A DNA stretch of 64,000 nucleotides from Acheta domesticus (Eukaryota > Arthropoda > Insecta > Orthoptera > Gryllidae): NCBI GenBank assembly GCA_031308135.1, contig JAHLJT010000631.1, forward strand, positions 155,823,276 to 155,887,275, read 5' to 3'. Each line of letters opens with the position of its first letter. The first letter of the stretch is position 1. The translations under genes were made by a program, and so were the position numbers. The notes under the pieces are model-generated. The model made no database searches and was not told the DNA's origin. It was given only the letters and a program-made list of their open reading frames with translations. This document shows positions 34,917 through 45,560 of the stretch, in pieces.

Positions 34917-37176
34917 GTTGATTACACAGGCCAACACAGAAAATGGTGCAAACGATTTTAATGCTGTTTTTAAGTATATTTGGGGCGCTGATTTCAAAAA
35001 TGACATTGGTTTTTTTCTATGAGCTTTAGTTTTCAAGTTATGATATATATGATATATAAGGAATGAAAGTACAAAATAGTAATTCAATTCAGAATGTTAT
35101 TTTAATGAGATATGCCTACTCGTACATACAAACTTACAAGACCCATTCGGCCTTAGTTGGGACATTAGTTGACACTGTGAAAAGTTCTTTTCCGTGACGA
35201 CCTAGAATGGATCTGGTTTCGGCAACTTCTTTCCAAGTTCCAGCAGTAGTCCGCCATCATGTGGGTATCCCATCTTCCTTGAAAACGATCCTCCATGGTC
35301 TTCATGTCTTGGTGAAACCGTTCTCCTTGTTCCTCACTAAAATCGCCAAGGTTGTGAGGGAAATGGTCCAGGTGGCTGTGTAGGTAATGCACTTTTATGC
35401 TCATGTTGCATCCCAGCCTTTCGAAGTTATCGAGCATGTTGTTGACAAGCTCAACATAATTGTCAGCTTTAATGTTTCCCAAAAACTTTGTAATAACTTG
35501 TACAAACGATTTCCACGCTCTGCTTTCCACGGGACTCATAGAGTTCACAAACTCTGGATCTTTCACAAGCTGTCTGATTTGTGGACCATCAAAAATGCCA
35601 GCTTTAAGTTTTTCTGCGCTTATTCCAGGCATCTTACGACCTATATAAACAAAGCATGGACCGTCCTTGTCGAGAGCTTTCACAAACTGCTTCATCAAAC
35701 CTAGCTTTATATGTAGTGGAGGCAAAATGATTTTATCCCTAGAAACTAAGGCTTCGTTAATCACATTTCTTTGCCCTACAACCATTTCTTCTCGTTCAGG
35801 CCAATCTCTTCTAACCCAATGGGCTTGTTTAGCTCTGCTATCCCACAAACACAAGAAGCAAGGAAACTTTGTGTAGCCCCCTTGCTGTCCTAGCAAGAAA
35901 TTTACCATTTTTAGGTCAACACAAATTACCCACTGATGCTCATTGTACTTAATTTTGTCCAAGACCACAGCTACGTTGTCATACTCTTCTTTCATTTTCG
36001 TTGAATGGGCAATTGGTATGGAACCATATTTGTTCCCATTGTGCAAAAGAACACATTTCAAACTTCGTTTAGAACTGTCAATGAACAAACGCCAATCTTC
36101 GGACAAGTACTGAGATAGACCCATTGCTAGTAATAAACCTTGGACATCGTGACAAAATACTAAATTGTCTTCATTGTTGAAGAATGGCAGCAAAGATAGT
36201 TCTCTCTTACGGTAAAAAGTTATTGTAGTTCCCGGGTCAAGTAAGTTCTTCTCATTAAGTCTAAATGCTAAAAGTTCTGCAGCTTCTTTTGAAAGGCGCA
36301 GGTCTCTTACTAGATCACTTAACTCATTTTGGTTGAAACGCTGGGGACTTGAGCTTGTCCCTTCATAGTCACAATCACTAGTATCACCTACATCATGTAG
36401 GCCTAGGGCATCAGAATAATGTTCTTCATCATCACTGACAATGGGAAGTAGATGAAAAGTAGGAATGGGCACTTCATCTGAATGAGAAATAGGACGTCTT
36501 GCAGAAGGAAGATCAGGATAGGTCCACTTGCTATGATTTTTCTTGTTTATTCCTGTGATTCTCACCAAACAAAAGTAACAATCATCAACATGATTCTTTG
36601 GTTCCCTCCAAACCATGGGCACACCAAACTTAAGATTCCTTCTCTTGCCATTAGTCCACTGCCTTAAATGTTCATTACAGGTTTCGCACACTGAATGTGG
36701 AGCCCATGTTTTATCTTGGTGGCCTAACTTAACACCAAAATAAGCCAAGTACGCTCTTTTCAAGAAATCGGAGATAGGTTTTCGGTTTTCCACGAATGTA
36801 TATTCACCACAAACATAGCAAAATATCTCAGGATGATTTACACAACTTCTTCGGTGTGAAGCCATTGCACTATTTTAGGTTAACTGGTTTGTTTATATTG
36901 CGAGCATCATTAAACAAAACAAACTCAGCTGGTACTGCCAACTGTAAAAAATTAAAATATTTACCTAACATTGAGTGGTATAACATGCATATCTGCTACA
37001 TTATACTGTATAGGCCTAAATAACTGAAAATGATACATGATGTATCTCAAAAACTAGAGCTGATACAAAAAAATGGTTTGCAGATTTGAAATCAGCGCAA
37101 AAAATACTATAAGAATCAGCTCTAATATTTGATGCACCAAACAAAAAAAATTTTTTTGTAGGCCTGTGTTATCAAC
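34917..37176 (-). mobile_element. TIR-flanked element encoding a 566-residue protein
   Basis: Imperfect terminal inverted repeats enclose a single long minus-strand ORF. Left GTTGATTACACAGGCC (34917-34932) faces right GTTGATAACACAGGCC (37176-37161, inverted). Further in, GCGCTGATTTCAAA occurs at 34985 and, inverted, at 37098; AGCTNTAGTTTT-type sequence preceded by a T-run occurs about 95-105 bp from each end. Homology spans about 120 bp per side at matched distances. I cannot fix the exact outer ends: if CAGTGT (34866) and TAGTGT (37207) are the tips, the 9 bp outside them match at only 6 positions. No target duplication is proven. The layout is that of a DNA transposon of about 2.3 kb. Confidence 0.62.
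35165..36865 (-). CDS. 566-residue candidate transposase, intact
   Basis: Intronless, starts ATG at 36865 and ends TAA at 35165. The N-terminal ~100 residues hold paired cysteines (C16xxC19, C60xxC63, C96xxC99) that look like a zinc-binding, possibly DNA-binding, module. Residues 120-180 are acidic and low-complexity. The rest is globular: LFIDSSKRSLK (D263), WVICVDLKMVNFLLGQQGG (D317), FPCFLC (C336, C339), LPPLHIKLGLMKQFVKALD, and SEEQGERFH (E511, E512, E515). I recall very similar uncharacterised proteins in many arthropod genomes, often in many copies. The D263/D317/E515 spacing could represent an RNase H-like DDE core, but that is inference. Length and unbroken frame, plus the flanking inverted repeats, favour a recently active element over a host gene. 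Confidence 0.8.
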   Translation of the reverse strand: MASHRRSCVNHPEIFCYVCGEYTFVENRKPISDFLKRAYLAYFGVKLGHQDKTWAPHSVCETCNEHLRQWTNGKRRNLKFGVPMVWREPKNHVDDCYFCLVRITGINKKNHSKWTYPDLPSARRPISHSDEVPIPTFHLLPIVSDDEEHYSDALGLHDVGDTSDCDYEGTSSSPQRFNQNELSDLVRDLRLSKEAAELLAFRLNEKNLLDPGTTITFYRKRELSLLPFFNNEDNLVFCHDVQGLLLAMGLSQYLSEDWRLFIDSSKRSLKCVLLHNGNKYGSIPIAHSTKMKEEYDNVAVVLDKIKYNEHQWVICVDLKMVNFLLGQQGGYTKFPCFLCLWDSRAKQAHWVRRDWPEREEMVVGQRNVINEALVSRDKIILPPLHIKLGLMKQFVKALDKDGPCFVYIGRKMPGISAEKLKAGIFDGPQIRQLVKDPEFVNSMSPVESRAWKSFVQVITKFLGNIKADNYVELVNNMLDNFERLGCNMSIKVHYLHSHLDHFPHNLGDFSEEQGERFHQDMKTMEDRFQGRWDTHMMADYCWNLERSCRNQIHSRSSRKRTFHSVN

Positions 37177-38810
37177 TCTAGCGTTTCACGGCGGCAAAGG
37201 AACACTACGCCAATTACTTTCGAGACTCTTTGTTCTGCTTAATATGGCCAAAAAAGAAATGTTTATATATTTTAATTTCTTCTGGAAGAACTAAATATAC
37301 AACAGATGTAGTAGAATTATTTAACTATTTAAGGAAAGAATTATTTAAATATAATGAATGTTGTCCATTGAAATTGAATAATGCCATGAGGAATAACAAC
37401 TATTTCTTTCTTTTTCGTGAAAATGTCTTGAACCTGCTGATCTAAAACAGTAAAAAAATTACACAAATTAAAAACGAGATTCAGAATGCGTGCAGAAAGG
37501 CTTACGGAGAGAAGAAAAATTGTATCTGGACGGGAAAATAAAAACCAGGGTGATATTAATTGTTCATAGATTCTTTCACAATACTACAAATTATTTTCAA
37601 CACTACATTTAAAATATTTTCTAATTTCTTCCTAGTAATAAAACATTAACATCCCAAATGATAGAACTGAAATATTTTGTCTTCTTTTTCCTCGCTGAAG
37701 TAACACTTTGTTGGTGAAGTTCAACATATTGTAAATTATTACTCTCATAAAAGTTTTCAGAACTATTTTCTTCTCAACAACCATTTACAAAATAGATTCT
37801 GAGAGATTGTGTAATAGCTGAGTAATAATATTTTGCTAAGCAATTAATTTTACAAATTCTGTCAATAAAACTGCTTCACACTGCTGTGACAAATATTCAC
37901 TAAAACTGGCAAAAGACACATATGTGTGAAGTTACTTTGAAACTTTTCAAAACAATAAAAGTTTTGTCATGTCTTCATCCAGGCTACCTCTGAATAGTTT
38001 TTTGCATTTTTCACAAGATGCAACTTTATAACTTTAATACAAAACCCAAAACATACTGCTTGGCGTTCATTTCTAATAAATTCGTATTTAATTCCCCCCA
38101 CGTATTTCTGCTAGAGGTGGAGCAATTGTTTCCACTAATTGTGAGAATATATTTAATTTTGAGAAATATTGGACCTCAGAATAGGAAAAATCAAGAAACA
38201 ACAACAATTATTTTTAAATGATTAACCAGTTTTTAAAAATGCAACTTCACAAAAAATCAGAGTACTTCAGCAACGCCCTCTGGAAAGCAAAACGACGTTG
38301 ACGTTGACGTGTGGGCGTGCATTCAAGATGGCGTTGCCTTCAGCTATTTTCGGTTTATTAACTTTTCTCCACAAGGAACCACAAGGAAGATGTTTCCTCA
38401 TGCAGCCCTAACTGAAAAACAAACAAAAAAAAAAACAAACATCAAAATACCGGATGCTGCAAGGGATTTCTTCGTATCATATTCTTTGAAAAAAGGAAAA
38501 GATCAATTTTGCATAAACCACGTAGTTAGCAATTATATTTAATGTATTTGGTTCAAATTTTAATAAAATACTATAATCGTCTTTCTATTTTATTTTACAG
38601 TATTTTATCATTAGAATTTGATCTGCCTTGTTTTTCTAGATAGATATTAATAATAGCTCAACGAACCAATATATGAAATGTCAGAATTATTATTTAAAAC
38701 ATGCAATTTAAAAAAAAATTATAGCGTGAGTACATATTGTACTCTCTCAGTAAACGTAGGGTTTATAAAATACTGTAAGACCCTGAGAAAAGCAGAGCAG
38801 AGCAAGTTAT

Positions 38811-38813
<3 letters not shown>
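37177..38813. other. Unassigned AT-rich DNA with a dispersed repeat
   Basis: No gene recognised. About 38545-38640 (TTGGTTCAAATTTTAATAAAATACTATAAT-like) matches 60232-60335, and a phrase near 38763-38805 matches the same distant locus in inverted orientation, so part of this is a dispersed repeat. Confidence 0.45.
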
Positions 38814-38814
<1 letters not shown>

Positions 38815-38859
<45 letters not shown>

Positions 38860-39768
38860 GTAAACTCCGACACCATGTGACCGATCTCCATGAAAGTTGA
38901 CACTTCTACTTGTTTCCTCACCCAGAAAGGTTTAAGCTCTGTTAATTCTGTTGTTACTCCACTACACGGCGCAGCAGGACCAAATTACACTACATTTTAA
39001 TTCAAATTCCATTCAAACTGCGCTTCACCTGGGCTTTATTGTTCTTGAGCATTGCCGTGAACTGGAGAGAACGCGCGAGAGACAAAGAAAGAGGGGCAGA
39101 GAGAGTGAGTCAGAGAGAGAGAGAGAGAGTCGGAGACACACGGAGAGGGACGAAGAGAGACGGAGAGAGACGGAGAGAGACGAAGAGGGACGGAGAGCGA
39201 CAGAGAGATGCTGAGTGTGATAGAGACAGACACAGAGTGAGACGGCGCGCGTAAGTAAGTGACAAGGGACAGAGACACAGATAGAGAGAGACACACACAC
39301 ATACTGAGAGACAGAGACAGTCCCAGAGATACAGAGAGTGGCGTAGAGAGAGAGACAAGAAACAGGCGGAAACTGGGACAAAGGGAGACTGAGATAGAGA
39401 CAGAGAGAGACAGAAAGACAGATATAGAGAGAGAGACAGAGGAAATAGAGATTGGCGGAGGCAGACAGAGGTAGAGAGACGCAGAGGTAGAAGAGGCAGA
39501 CAGTCAGACACAGAAGCAGAGAGAAACAGCGAGTCAGAGAAAGAGACACACACAGAGATATACAAACTAATAGGAACAGAGAGACAGAGACAGGTAGAGA
39601 GAGACAGAGAGAGATAGAGACAAAGACAGAAAGGTAGACAGAAAGAGACACAGAGTCACAGAGATAGGCAGATAGAAACAGATACAGTCACGGAGAGTCA
39701 CGGGGACGGTTTCTTTTTCACAATGATTGAATATGAAAAAAACCGAACAACGCCGGGTATTTTGCTAG
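38815..39768 (+). mobile_element. Helitron-like non-autonomous element 2
   Basis: Same plan as the element at 31.7-33.2 kb: (TA)n (38815-38856), a unique head with CATGTGACCGATCTCCATG, a TTCACCTGGGCTTTATTG-type phrase and GCATTGCCGTG, a long GAGA polypurine tract (39062-39690), then AACAACGCCGGGTATTTTG and a CTAG (39765-39768) followed by T. No coding capacity. Called Helitron-like on its 3' end and on the shared architecture; the 5' end is not defined. Confidence 0.48.
39062..39690 (+). repeat. Polypurine GAGAC/GACAGA tract
   Basis: About 630 bp dominated by GAGAGA, GACAGA and GAGACGGA units. Both strands give long spurious ORFs (for example a 208-codon Ser/Leu/Val ORF on the minus strand). 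Confidence 0.9.
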
Positions 39769-39775
39769 TATTCTC

Positions 39776-40535
39776 TAAAATCATTACAATAAGATTAAAG
39801 AACATAATTGAAACACAGCAAGCAAGTGAACAACCAGGATTTCGATCAAACTTTTGGACAGCAACTTCAAGCTTTGAATCAAGTTATTGAAAAAAGACAA
39901 GAGTTTAATCTATATATGTGGCATTCATCGACTTCACGAAAGCTTTTTATTAAGTTGGGCTCTTACCTTTGTTACGAACATTACTAAATAAAGGTTTCCA
40001 GAATAAAATAGAATAATAACGAGGATTTATTCCGACAGCTGAGCAATAGTAAGAACAAAAAAAGGCAAAAAGATTTAAACAGAGCAGAGATCTACGACAA
40101 AGAAACTAAATCTCCTTCTAAAGATGTTATTTATTTGCCCGCTAGAATAAACCTTAGGAAAATAAAACCTAATTATGGATTTAACATCAATGGGTAGTCA
40201 CTCAGTAACTTAAGGTTTGCGGACGACATAATAAATTTTGCGAAATCAGCCATAGAGTTGGAAACAAAGTTGAATGAACTAACACAAGAATGTCAAACAA
40301 CTGGCCTAATAATTACCGCTAAGAAAACAAAAATAATTCTGAATGGTCTATGTCCCCCCATTAAAATAAAATATTTAAACGTAGAACTGACAATGAATAT
40401 CTCTACCTGGGACAAAGTGTCATTCGAAAACAGGCAAGCAAAAGAAATCAAAACTCGAATCCCAAAAGCTTGGAAGAAATTTTTGGACCTAAGTTTCATT
40501 CTGAACATCACAGAAGAAAGCATAAAGAATAAAAC
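39776..40535 (+). pseudogene. RTE-like LINE reverse transcriptase, 5' part
   Basis: Broken reverse transcriptase of a non-LTR retrotransposon. In shifting frames it shows RLKNIIETQQASEQPGFRSN, then YVAFIDFTKAFY (palm, first Asp), then SNLRFADDIINFAKSAIELE (catalytic FADD intact), then LTQECQTTGLIITAKKTKII. The open stretch 40258-40535 continues to KAWKKFLDLSFILNITEESI. Several frameshifts and stops precede it. Homology stops at about 40535 and resumes at about 41903, so a 1.37 kb composite repeat sits in between. Confidence 0.75.
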
Positions 40536-40885
40536 TAGTGGTGCTTCCAACGCACATACTTTCTCGCTCTGCTCCTATACGGTCTATATCGCTATTCAAC
40601 TACTTCACAAACCAGCAAAAGTGTATTATACCAGCAAACGGTTTCCGTACCGAGACCCGACATCCGATTCTCAACGTCAAGGAACCGGCACTTATACCAC
40701 AACGCCACACCAACACCGCCTGTGTCGAACTGAGCCATGAAAGAATAGAACCGACCCATAAAATGGTAAATGGATGATTAAGAAACAATTGATACGATTG
40801 TACATACGCTTTACAAATCCAAGAAGAGAAGTAGAAAATTGTTGAAATTTAAAAATTTGAACAAATGTACACAGACATTTCCAGT
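40536..40885. repeat. Dispersed repeat family copy (ACTAGTGGTGCT...)
   Basis: Begins near ACTAGTGGTGCTTCCAACGC and includes ACTTTCTCGC, then AAACCAGCAAAAGTGT and AATCCAAGAAGAGA phrases. Related copies lie at 48301-48530 and at 48575-48598 plus 50103-50410, with shorter or inverted relatives near 243-320, 5655-5790, 18545-18590, 41650-41690 and 60455-60640. On the minus strand the part around 40690-40730 resembles a tRNA box A (TGGCGTTGTGGTATAAGTGC), so it may be an old SINE. Confidence 0.6.
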
Positions 40886-40910
40886 ACATTTATTGCAATT
40901 ACTTATATTT

Positions 40911-41607
40911 TAGTCAAAACGTAATTGTATCGGTTTTATCATTTAGAGCCGGTAATTGCCAACATGCGAAAAATATGTCTTTCAAACATGACCAAGAAAG
41001 GCAGCGGTGAACCGCTTTACGAAGTATTCGTAAGGCTAGAAAGTAATAATAATTTCGAAACGGTTAGGGATTGTAAGTTCATCGCATGCGTTCTGGTTAT
41101 AATGTATTACAATTTAACGTTAAAATGCTCATAATTTTACTTAAATTAGTTCATACAGATATATTCTAGACAACGGTTGATTTGACATGTCATACGCTTC
41201 AGAAATCGAATAACAGAGTTTAAAAATTGTTTAAAAGACGCAGTTTAGGAAAACACAGACAAGTCCTGCCTATTTATCTGCATTGATTCTATTCGTGAGT
41301 AGAAGTACTTCAAATGATTTTCAATAAAGTATCTACACTCTTCAATGTTTGTTCCAGCAACATCACATTCATCAAATTAAAATCCGCCCTCGGGGGATCG
41401 AACTCGTCACTTTCCTTATAAAAGGTCTGAACCCGAAGGTGCCTTAACCAACCGCGCTACGGGACCCACATGCGGACCATCTGCTTAAATTTTAGTCAAA
41501 ACGTGATTGTATCAGTTCTATTATTAGGAAGCCGGTAATTGTCAACATGCGAAAAACATGTCTTTCAAAAAACATGACCAAGAAAGGCAGCGGTGAACGG
41601 CTTACTC
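40911..41607. repeat. Direct repeat flanking a SINE-like insert
   Basis: The segment 40911-41025 (TTTTAGTCAAAACGTAATTG ... AAGAAAGGCAGCGGTGAA) recurs at 41491-41607. At 41022-41042 the first copy runs into GAAGTATTCGTAAGGCTAGAAAG, the inverted end of a mariner-type terminal repeat also seen at 51298. The SINE at 41290-41480 lies between the copies. Confidence 0.65.
41290..41480 (-). mobile_element. tRNA-derived SINE (copy A)
   Basis: On the minus strand 41470-41384 reads as a tRNA-like head: box A-like TAGCGCGGTTGGTTAAGGC and box B-like GAGTTCGATCCCCCG at normal spacing, followed by a tail that matches the region next to the second copy at 50445-50615. A real tRNA gene is unlikely because the acceptor stem does not pair and the body is repetitive. 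Confidence 0.6.
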
Positions 41608-41639
41608 CACATAATTTATCCGATGAACGGCATTTAGAA

Positions 41640-41902
41640 AATAACTACTGCGAGAAGGTATGTGCCATTCTATAGCACCACTAGTTTATTTATACATTTA
41701 CCGTCCCTTATTACACACGTGTAGAAAATTTAAAGAAAAAATTAGGAGCGATTTTTGAGAAAATTTTTTTTTGCAAATTTGAATCGCAATTTACGCAAAA
41801 ACTACTAGTTTTTTCAAAAAATGGTACATGACCTTATTTGAAGTGCTAATTTTGTACAACCGACTTTGTCTGAGACGAAAATCTCTATCTTCAATTTTAG
41901 GT
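41640..41902. repeat. Mariner-type foldback element fragment
   Basis: Shares GCAATTTACGCAAAAACTAC, then TTGAAGTGCTAATTTTGTAC and a TCTCTATCTTCAATTTTAG end with the arms at 50690-51100 and 52000-52470. It ends exactly where LINE homology resumes. Confidence 0.55.
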
Positions 41903-42150
41903 AATTCCTATGTGCTGCCAGTTATACTTTATGGTCTCCGAACGCCAATACAAACTATATAATAATTCGGCAAAGAAAAATTGAAAGGAAATGCTAGGCA
42001 TCACGCTCCAAAACAGGATAAGAAATGAAGATCTTTGCAAGAGAAGGAAATTAAAATACGTATGCAGAGAGGCAAAGAAAATTAAATGGAGATGGGCAGC
42101 TCACATAATGGGAATGGATCTGAAGAGATAGATCGGGAGCCAGCAAGAAA
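41903..42150 (+). pseudogene. RTE-like LINE, 3' part
   Basis: Resumes the reverse transcriptase interrupted at 40535: SYVLPVILYG, then RKIERKCxGI-like residues and a tail with LKYVCREAKKIKWRWAAHI, the C-terminal signature of RTE-type ORF2 (KWRWAGH). Frameshifted and without a poly-A or tandem-repeat tail that I can identify. Confidence 0.68.
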
Positions 42151-42480
42151 TCGACTCATGATAAGCTCAAAGCTAAAACTTTTTAAGAAGTTAGCCAGTG
42201 ATATGAGGAACAAGGAAACGCAAGTATGGCGGCCTGTAGGTGTCGGCGTTGCGCAATATTTTTAATGAGTCGAAAAAAAATATGCCATTGGGGATATATT
42301 GTCCATAAGATATGTCCAAAGTGTTAAGGAGTTGTTTGCCATACCGAAGCGGCGCCTCAAACAGTCCACCATACTGAGTTGGACATGTCATTTTTTATGC
42401 CCAATTGGATTACGAGCTCAAAGCTATTTTTGTGGTCTAATGGTAGAAAATTATTTTTCATTGCCAATTATGACCACGCC
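42151..42480. other. Unassigned transition DNA
   Basis: Short stretch between the LINE 3' end and the GC-rich region; no motif recognised. Confidence 0.4.
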
Positions 42481-44030
42481 ATACCGTTGTGTAGGATTGG
42501 AGGCGGGCGCCGTGCAGGAAAGAGATGGAACGGGGCATGCACTGCCTCTTGGCGAAGATATGGGATGAGACGGATGCCATGCCCTACCGCCGCCGACCGG
42601 GGAAGGCAGTGAAGACAAGTGACGCAGCCGGGAGAAGGGAGAGAGCCATTGGCAAGTGCACCCAGGGAGAGAAATGGGAGGAATGTATAGGGTTGGTGCG
42701 GGCGCGGTGCAGAAAAGGGGTGGGATGGGACGTGCAGGGTGGGGCACGGAGAGCTGGGCGGAATGGGGAGGCAGTGTAGAGAAGTGAGCTGGATGCGGCG
42801 GAGCGCCGTCGGGAGGAGAGGAGAGAGGCAATGCAGAGGCGCTGGATGGGCGAGGCGGAGCGGAGTTCGACTGAACGGGGAGAGCGTTCGGGAGCGGTGC
42901 CCAGGGGAGAGAGGAGGGTTGAAGGAAGGTTGTGCAGCGGGCGCCGCCTCGCGCTGCCGCGTCGCCCTGGGATTTGGCAGCGCCCGGGGCGGGCAGCGGG
43001 GCACGGCGACCTGTGCGCACTGCAAAGGCCAGGCGCGGGGCGGCGCGGGGCGGCGCGGGGCGGCGCGGGGCGGCGCGGGGCGGCGCGGGGCGGCGCGGGG
43101 CGGCGCGGGGCGGCGCGGGGCGGCGCGGGGCGGCGCGGGGCGGCGCGGGGCGGCGCGGGGCGGCGCGGGGCGGCGCGGGGCGGCGCGGGGCGGCGCGGGG
43201 CGGCGCGGGGCGGCGCGGGGCGGCGCGGGCGGCGCGGGGCGGCGCGGGGCGGCGCGGGGCGGCGCGGGGCGGCGCGGGGCGGCGCGGGGCGGCGCGGGGC
43301 GGCGCGGGGCGGCGCGGGGCGGCGCGGGGCGGCGCGGGGCGGCGCGGGGCGGCGCGGGGCGGCGCGGGGCGGCGCGGGGCGGCGCGGGGCGGCGCGGGGC
43401 GGCGCGGGGCGGCGCGGGGCGGCGCGGGGCGGCGCGGGGCGGCGCGGGGCGGCGCGGGGCGGCGCGGGGCGGCGCGGGGCGGCGCGGGGCGGCGCGGGGC
43501 GGCGCGGGGCGGCGCGGGGCGGCGCGGGGCGGCGCGGGGCGGCGCGGGGCGGCGCGGGGCGGCGCGGGGCGGCGCGGGGCGGCGCGGGGCGGCGCGGGGC
43601 GGCGCGGGGCGGCGCGGGGCGGCGCGGGGCGGCGCGGGGCGGCGCGGGGCGGCGCGGGGCGGCGCGGGGCGGCGCGGGGCGGCGCGGGGCGGCGCGGGGC
43701 GGCGCGGGGCGGCGCGGGGCGGCGCGGGGCGGCGCGGGGCGGCGCGGGGCGGCGCGGGGCGGCGCGGGGCGGCGCGGGGCGGCGCGGGGCGGCGCGGGGC
43801 GGCGCGGGGCGGCGCGGGGCGGCGCGGGGCGGCGCGGGGCGGCGCGGGGCGGCGCGGGGCGGCGCGGGGCGGCCTTCCTCGCCGCGCGTATTGTGCGCCC
43901 TAATTTGTTCCACCTTTGATGTGATGATAGCGCAGGCACGCGTGTTTTTATTCCGCGCACGCCGTTCCCCCGGGCCGGGATCTTGTTAACGCCAGCCCCG
44001 CAGGCGCGGCGGCCTGCAGGATTAAGCTAA
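42481..44030. other. GC-rich region enclosing a 10-bp array
   Basis: A sharp compositional island in AT-rich DNA. 42490-42530 and 42690-42730 are diverged copies of a G-rich phrase (GGGCGCNGTGCAGRAAAG), about 197 bp apart. The ORFs of 320-480 codons crossing the array in all frames are artefacts of stop-free G/C repeats. Flanking ~500 bp also lack recognisable coding features. Confidence 0.7.
43032..43873. repeat. Array of ~84 copies of GGCGCGGGGC
   Basis: 842 bp of the 10-bp unit GGCGCGGGGC, purely G and C. I see only one departure: a single missing G at about 43229, which shifts phase by one base. Every unit has a GGGG run, so the plus strand has strong G-quadruplex potential, and every unit has two CpGs. 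Confidence 0.97.
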
Positions 44031-44539
44031 AATACGAGAATTATGTTTCCTTTATTGTCAGTCAGATTTGCGGTTGGCAAAAAGAGAAGCCCTCTCCTTC
44101 ATGCCCGCCGGTCGCCGTCGGCGACGCACATAGCGCTGGGATTTGCGCTAAATTAATTTCTTGGAAGAGCAGCGGATGTCAGGATCGATTGTAGCCGAGA
44201 ATGTTTTTGTCGAGAAACATCATAAACAAGAGATGAAAATACTGTTTGTTACATCGAATGAATTTCAAGTTTATTTTTAACAATTCTGAGGAAAGAGTGT
44301 TTCTCTAAGATATACTAGAAGTATCATTCTGTTAGTGATAATTTAGCATTAAACTAAGGCACGGTGATAATCAGTCAAAATTTATGAAAATGAAACGAAA
44401 GCTTCGGAAGACTTTACATGGCAAAATAATTATTTTCAAAATTATAATATAAAATTTTACTTGATAATACTTAATAATAACAATAATATTAGCGACGTTC
44501 TTTACAGCTGATGCCTCTCGCATCCCATTCGCCACGTCC

Positions 44540-45560
44540 TCTCATTTTCCTAATAATTTTCTTCAAAATGTCGTTCCTTCATCACCTTTTCTAACTCATT
44601 TCACTGTTTTTCCTCGTCTGCCACGCTTGCTGTTTCTTATCAAAATTGTCTTAGGCCATCATCCGTCCGTCATCCTTTGGATATGACCATACCATCTGAA
44701 TCTTTTAGTATCAACTATTATATCAATATCAATGCCCATTTGATTTATGTCAAAACTGGGAACTTTATTCAGTAACGTAAGTCTACAACAGCATCTCCAA
44801 ATGTTAACTTTCATTGATTTTAATTTTTGCTCTTCGCTCTTAGAATCCAAGCTTCTGAATCATATGTGCATATGCTTTCAACCAGCGATTTGTGTATTCT
44901 TGTTATCTTCGTTTGGTTGTTATACTTTGACTACATGAAACATTATTCAACGGTCTCTCTTCCTTGAGAGATCCTATGTTTTACTTTTGCACATCCATAT
45001 TCCTTTGATACACATACACCCAGGTATTTATGAGCTGTTGTATTTCAATACACCTGTTCCCAATTATTAAGTTCCTTACTCCACCAATCCTGCAACAACA
45101 TTCTGAGTTTTCGATGGATTCATTGTTGAATACCAAGATGTATATTCTTCATTTAGTTTCCTCAGCATATAATCCAAAGCTTGTTTATCCTCGGCAAGAA
45201 TAACCTGGTCATCAGCGAAGCGAAGGGCAAACAATTTGTCATTGTCTACTTCTATCCCCATATTCCTACAATTACGTCTCCAATTTTCAAGGGCGGCATC
45301 TTTATCGACCAGACCTTCAGATATTTTAAATGGATTCATTACCTTTCTTCCAATTTCGATACAGCTTGTCATATCATTGTACAGACTTTGAATTGCTGTT
45401 ATTAATTGTATATTTATGTTTTGATGACTGATAACTTCCCATATTTTTTCTAATGGAACATAGTTATAGGCTTATGTAAGATCTATAAAGACGATAGGAT
45501 ATGAGCTGTCCTCTTATCCATTATTTCCTTTTCTTGCTTACGTTGTCTCTTAGGTTTATT
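44540..45560 (-). pseudogene. LINE reverse transcriptase, C-terminal half
   Basis: Minus-strand pieces of a non-LTR reverse transcriptase. Around 45500-45440: YPIVFIDLT then AYNYVPLEKIWEVI (with a stop between). The open part 45076-45372 has LRFADDQVILAEDKQALDYM with the catalytic FADD intact. Further 3', 44659-44850 has KRFRWYGHIQRM, a typical end of ORF2. Stops and shifts separate the pieces. It is the same lineage as the copy at 62425-63590, judged by the shared FADDQ/FAKDQ context and tail. Confidence 0.75.

Noticed and set aside
34866..37207. hAT assignment for the 566-residue element
   Set aside because: CAGTGT/TAGTGT at these positions recall hAT tips, but the inverted match is weak, the 9-bp flanks agree at only 6 positions, and the protein lacks hAT dimerisation motifs.
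39025..39651. 208-codon and 151-codon minus-strand ORFs
   Set aside because: Same reason: complement of the GAGA tract.
41384..41470. Functional tRNA gene on the minus strand
   Set aside because: Box A and box B are present but the acceptor stem does not pair and the sequence is part of a dispersed SINE.
42468..43989. ORFs of 320-480 codons on both strands across the GC array
   Set aside because: A stop-free 10-bp G/C repeat is open in every frame; the peptides are pure repeat and have no independent support.
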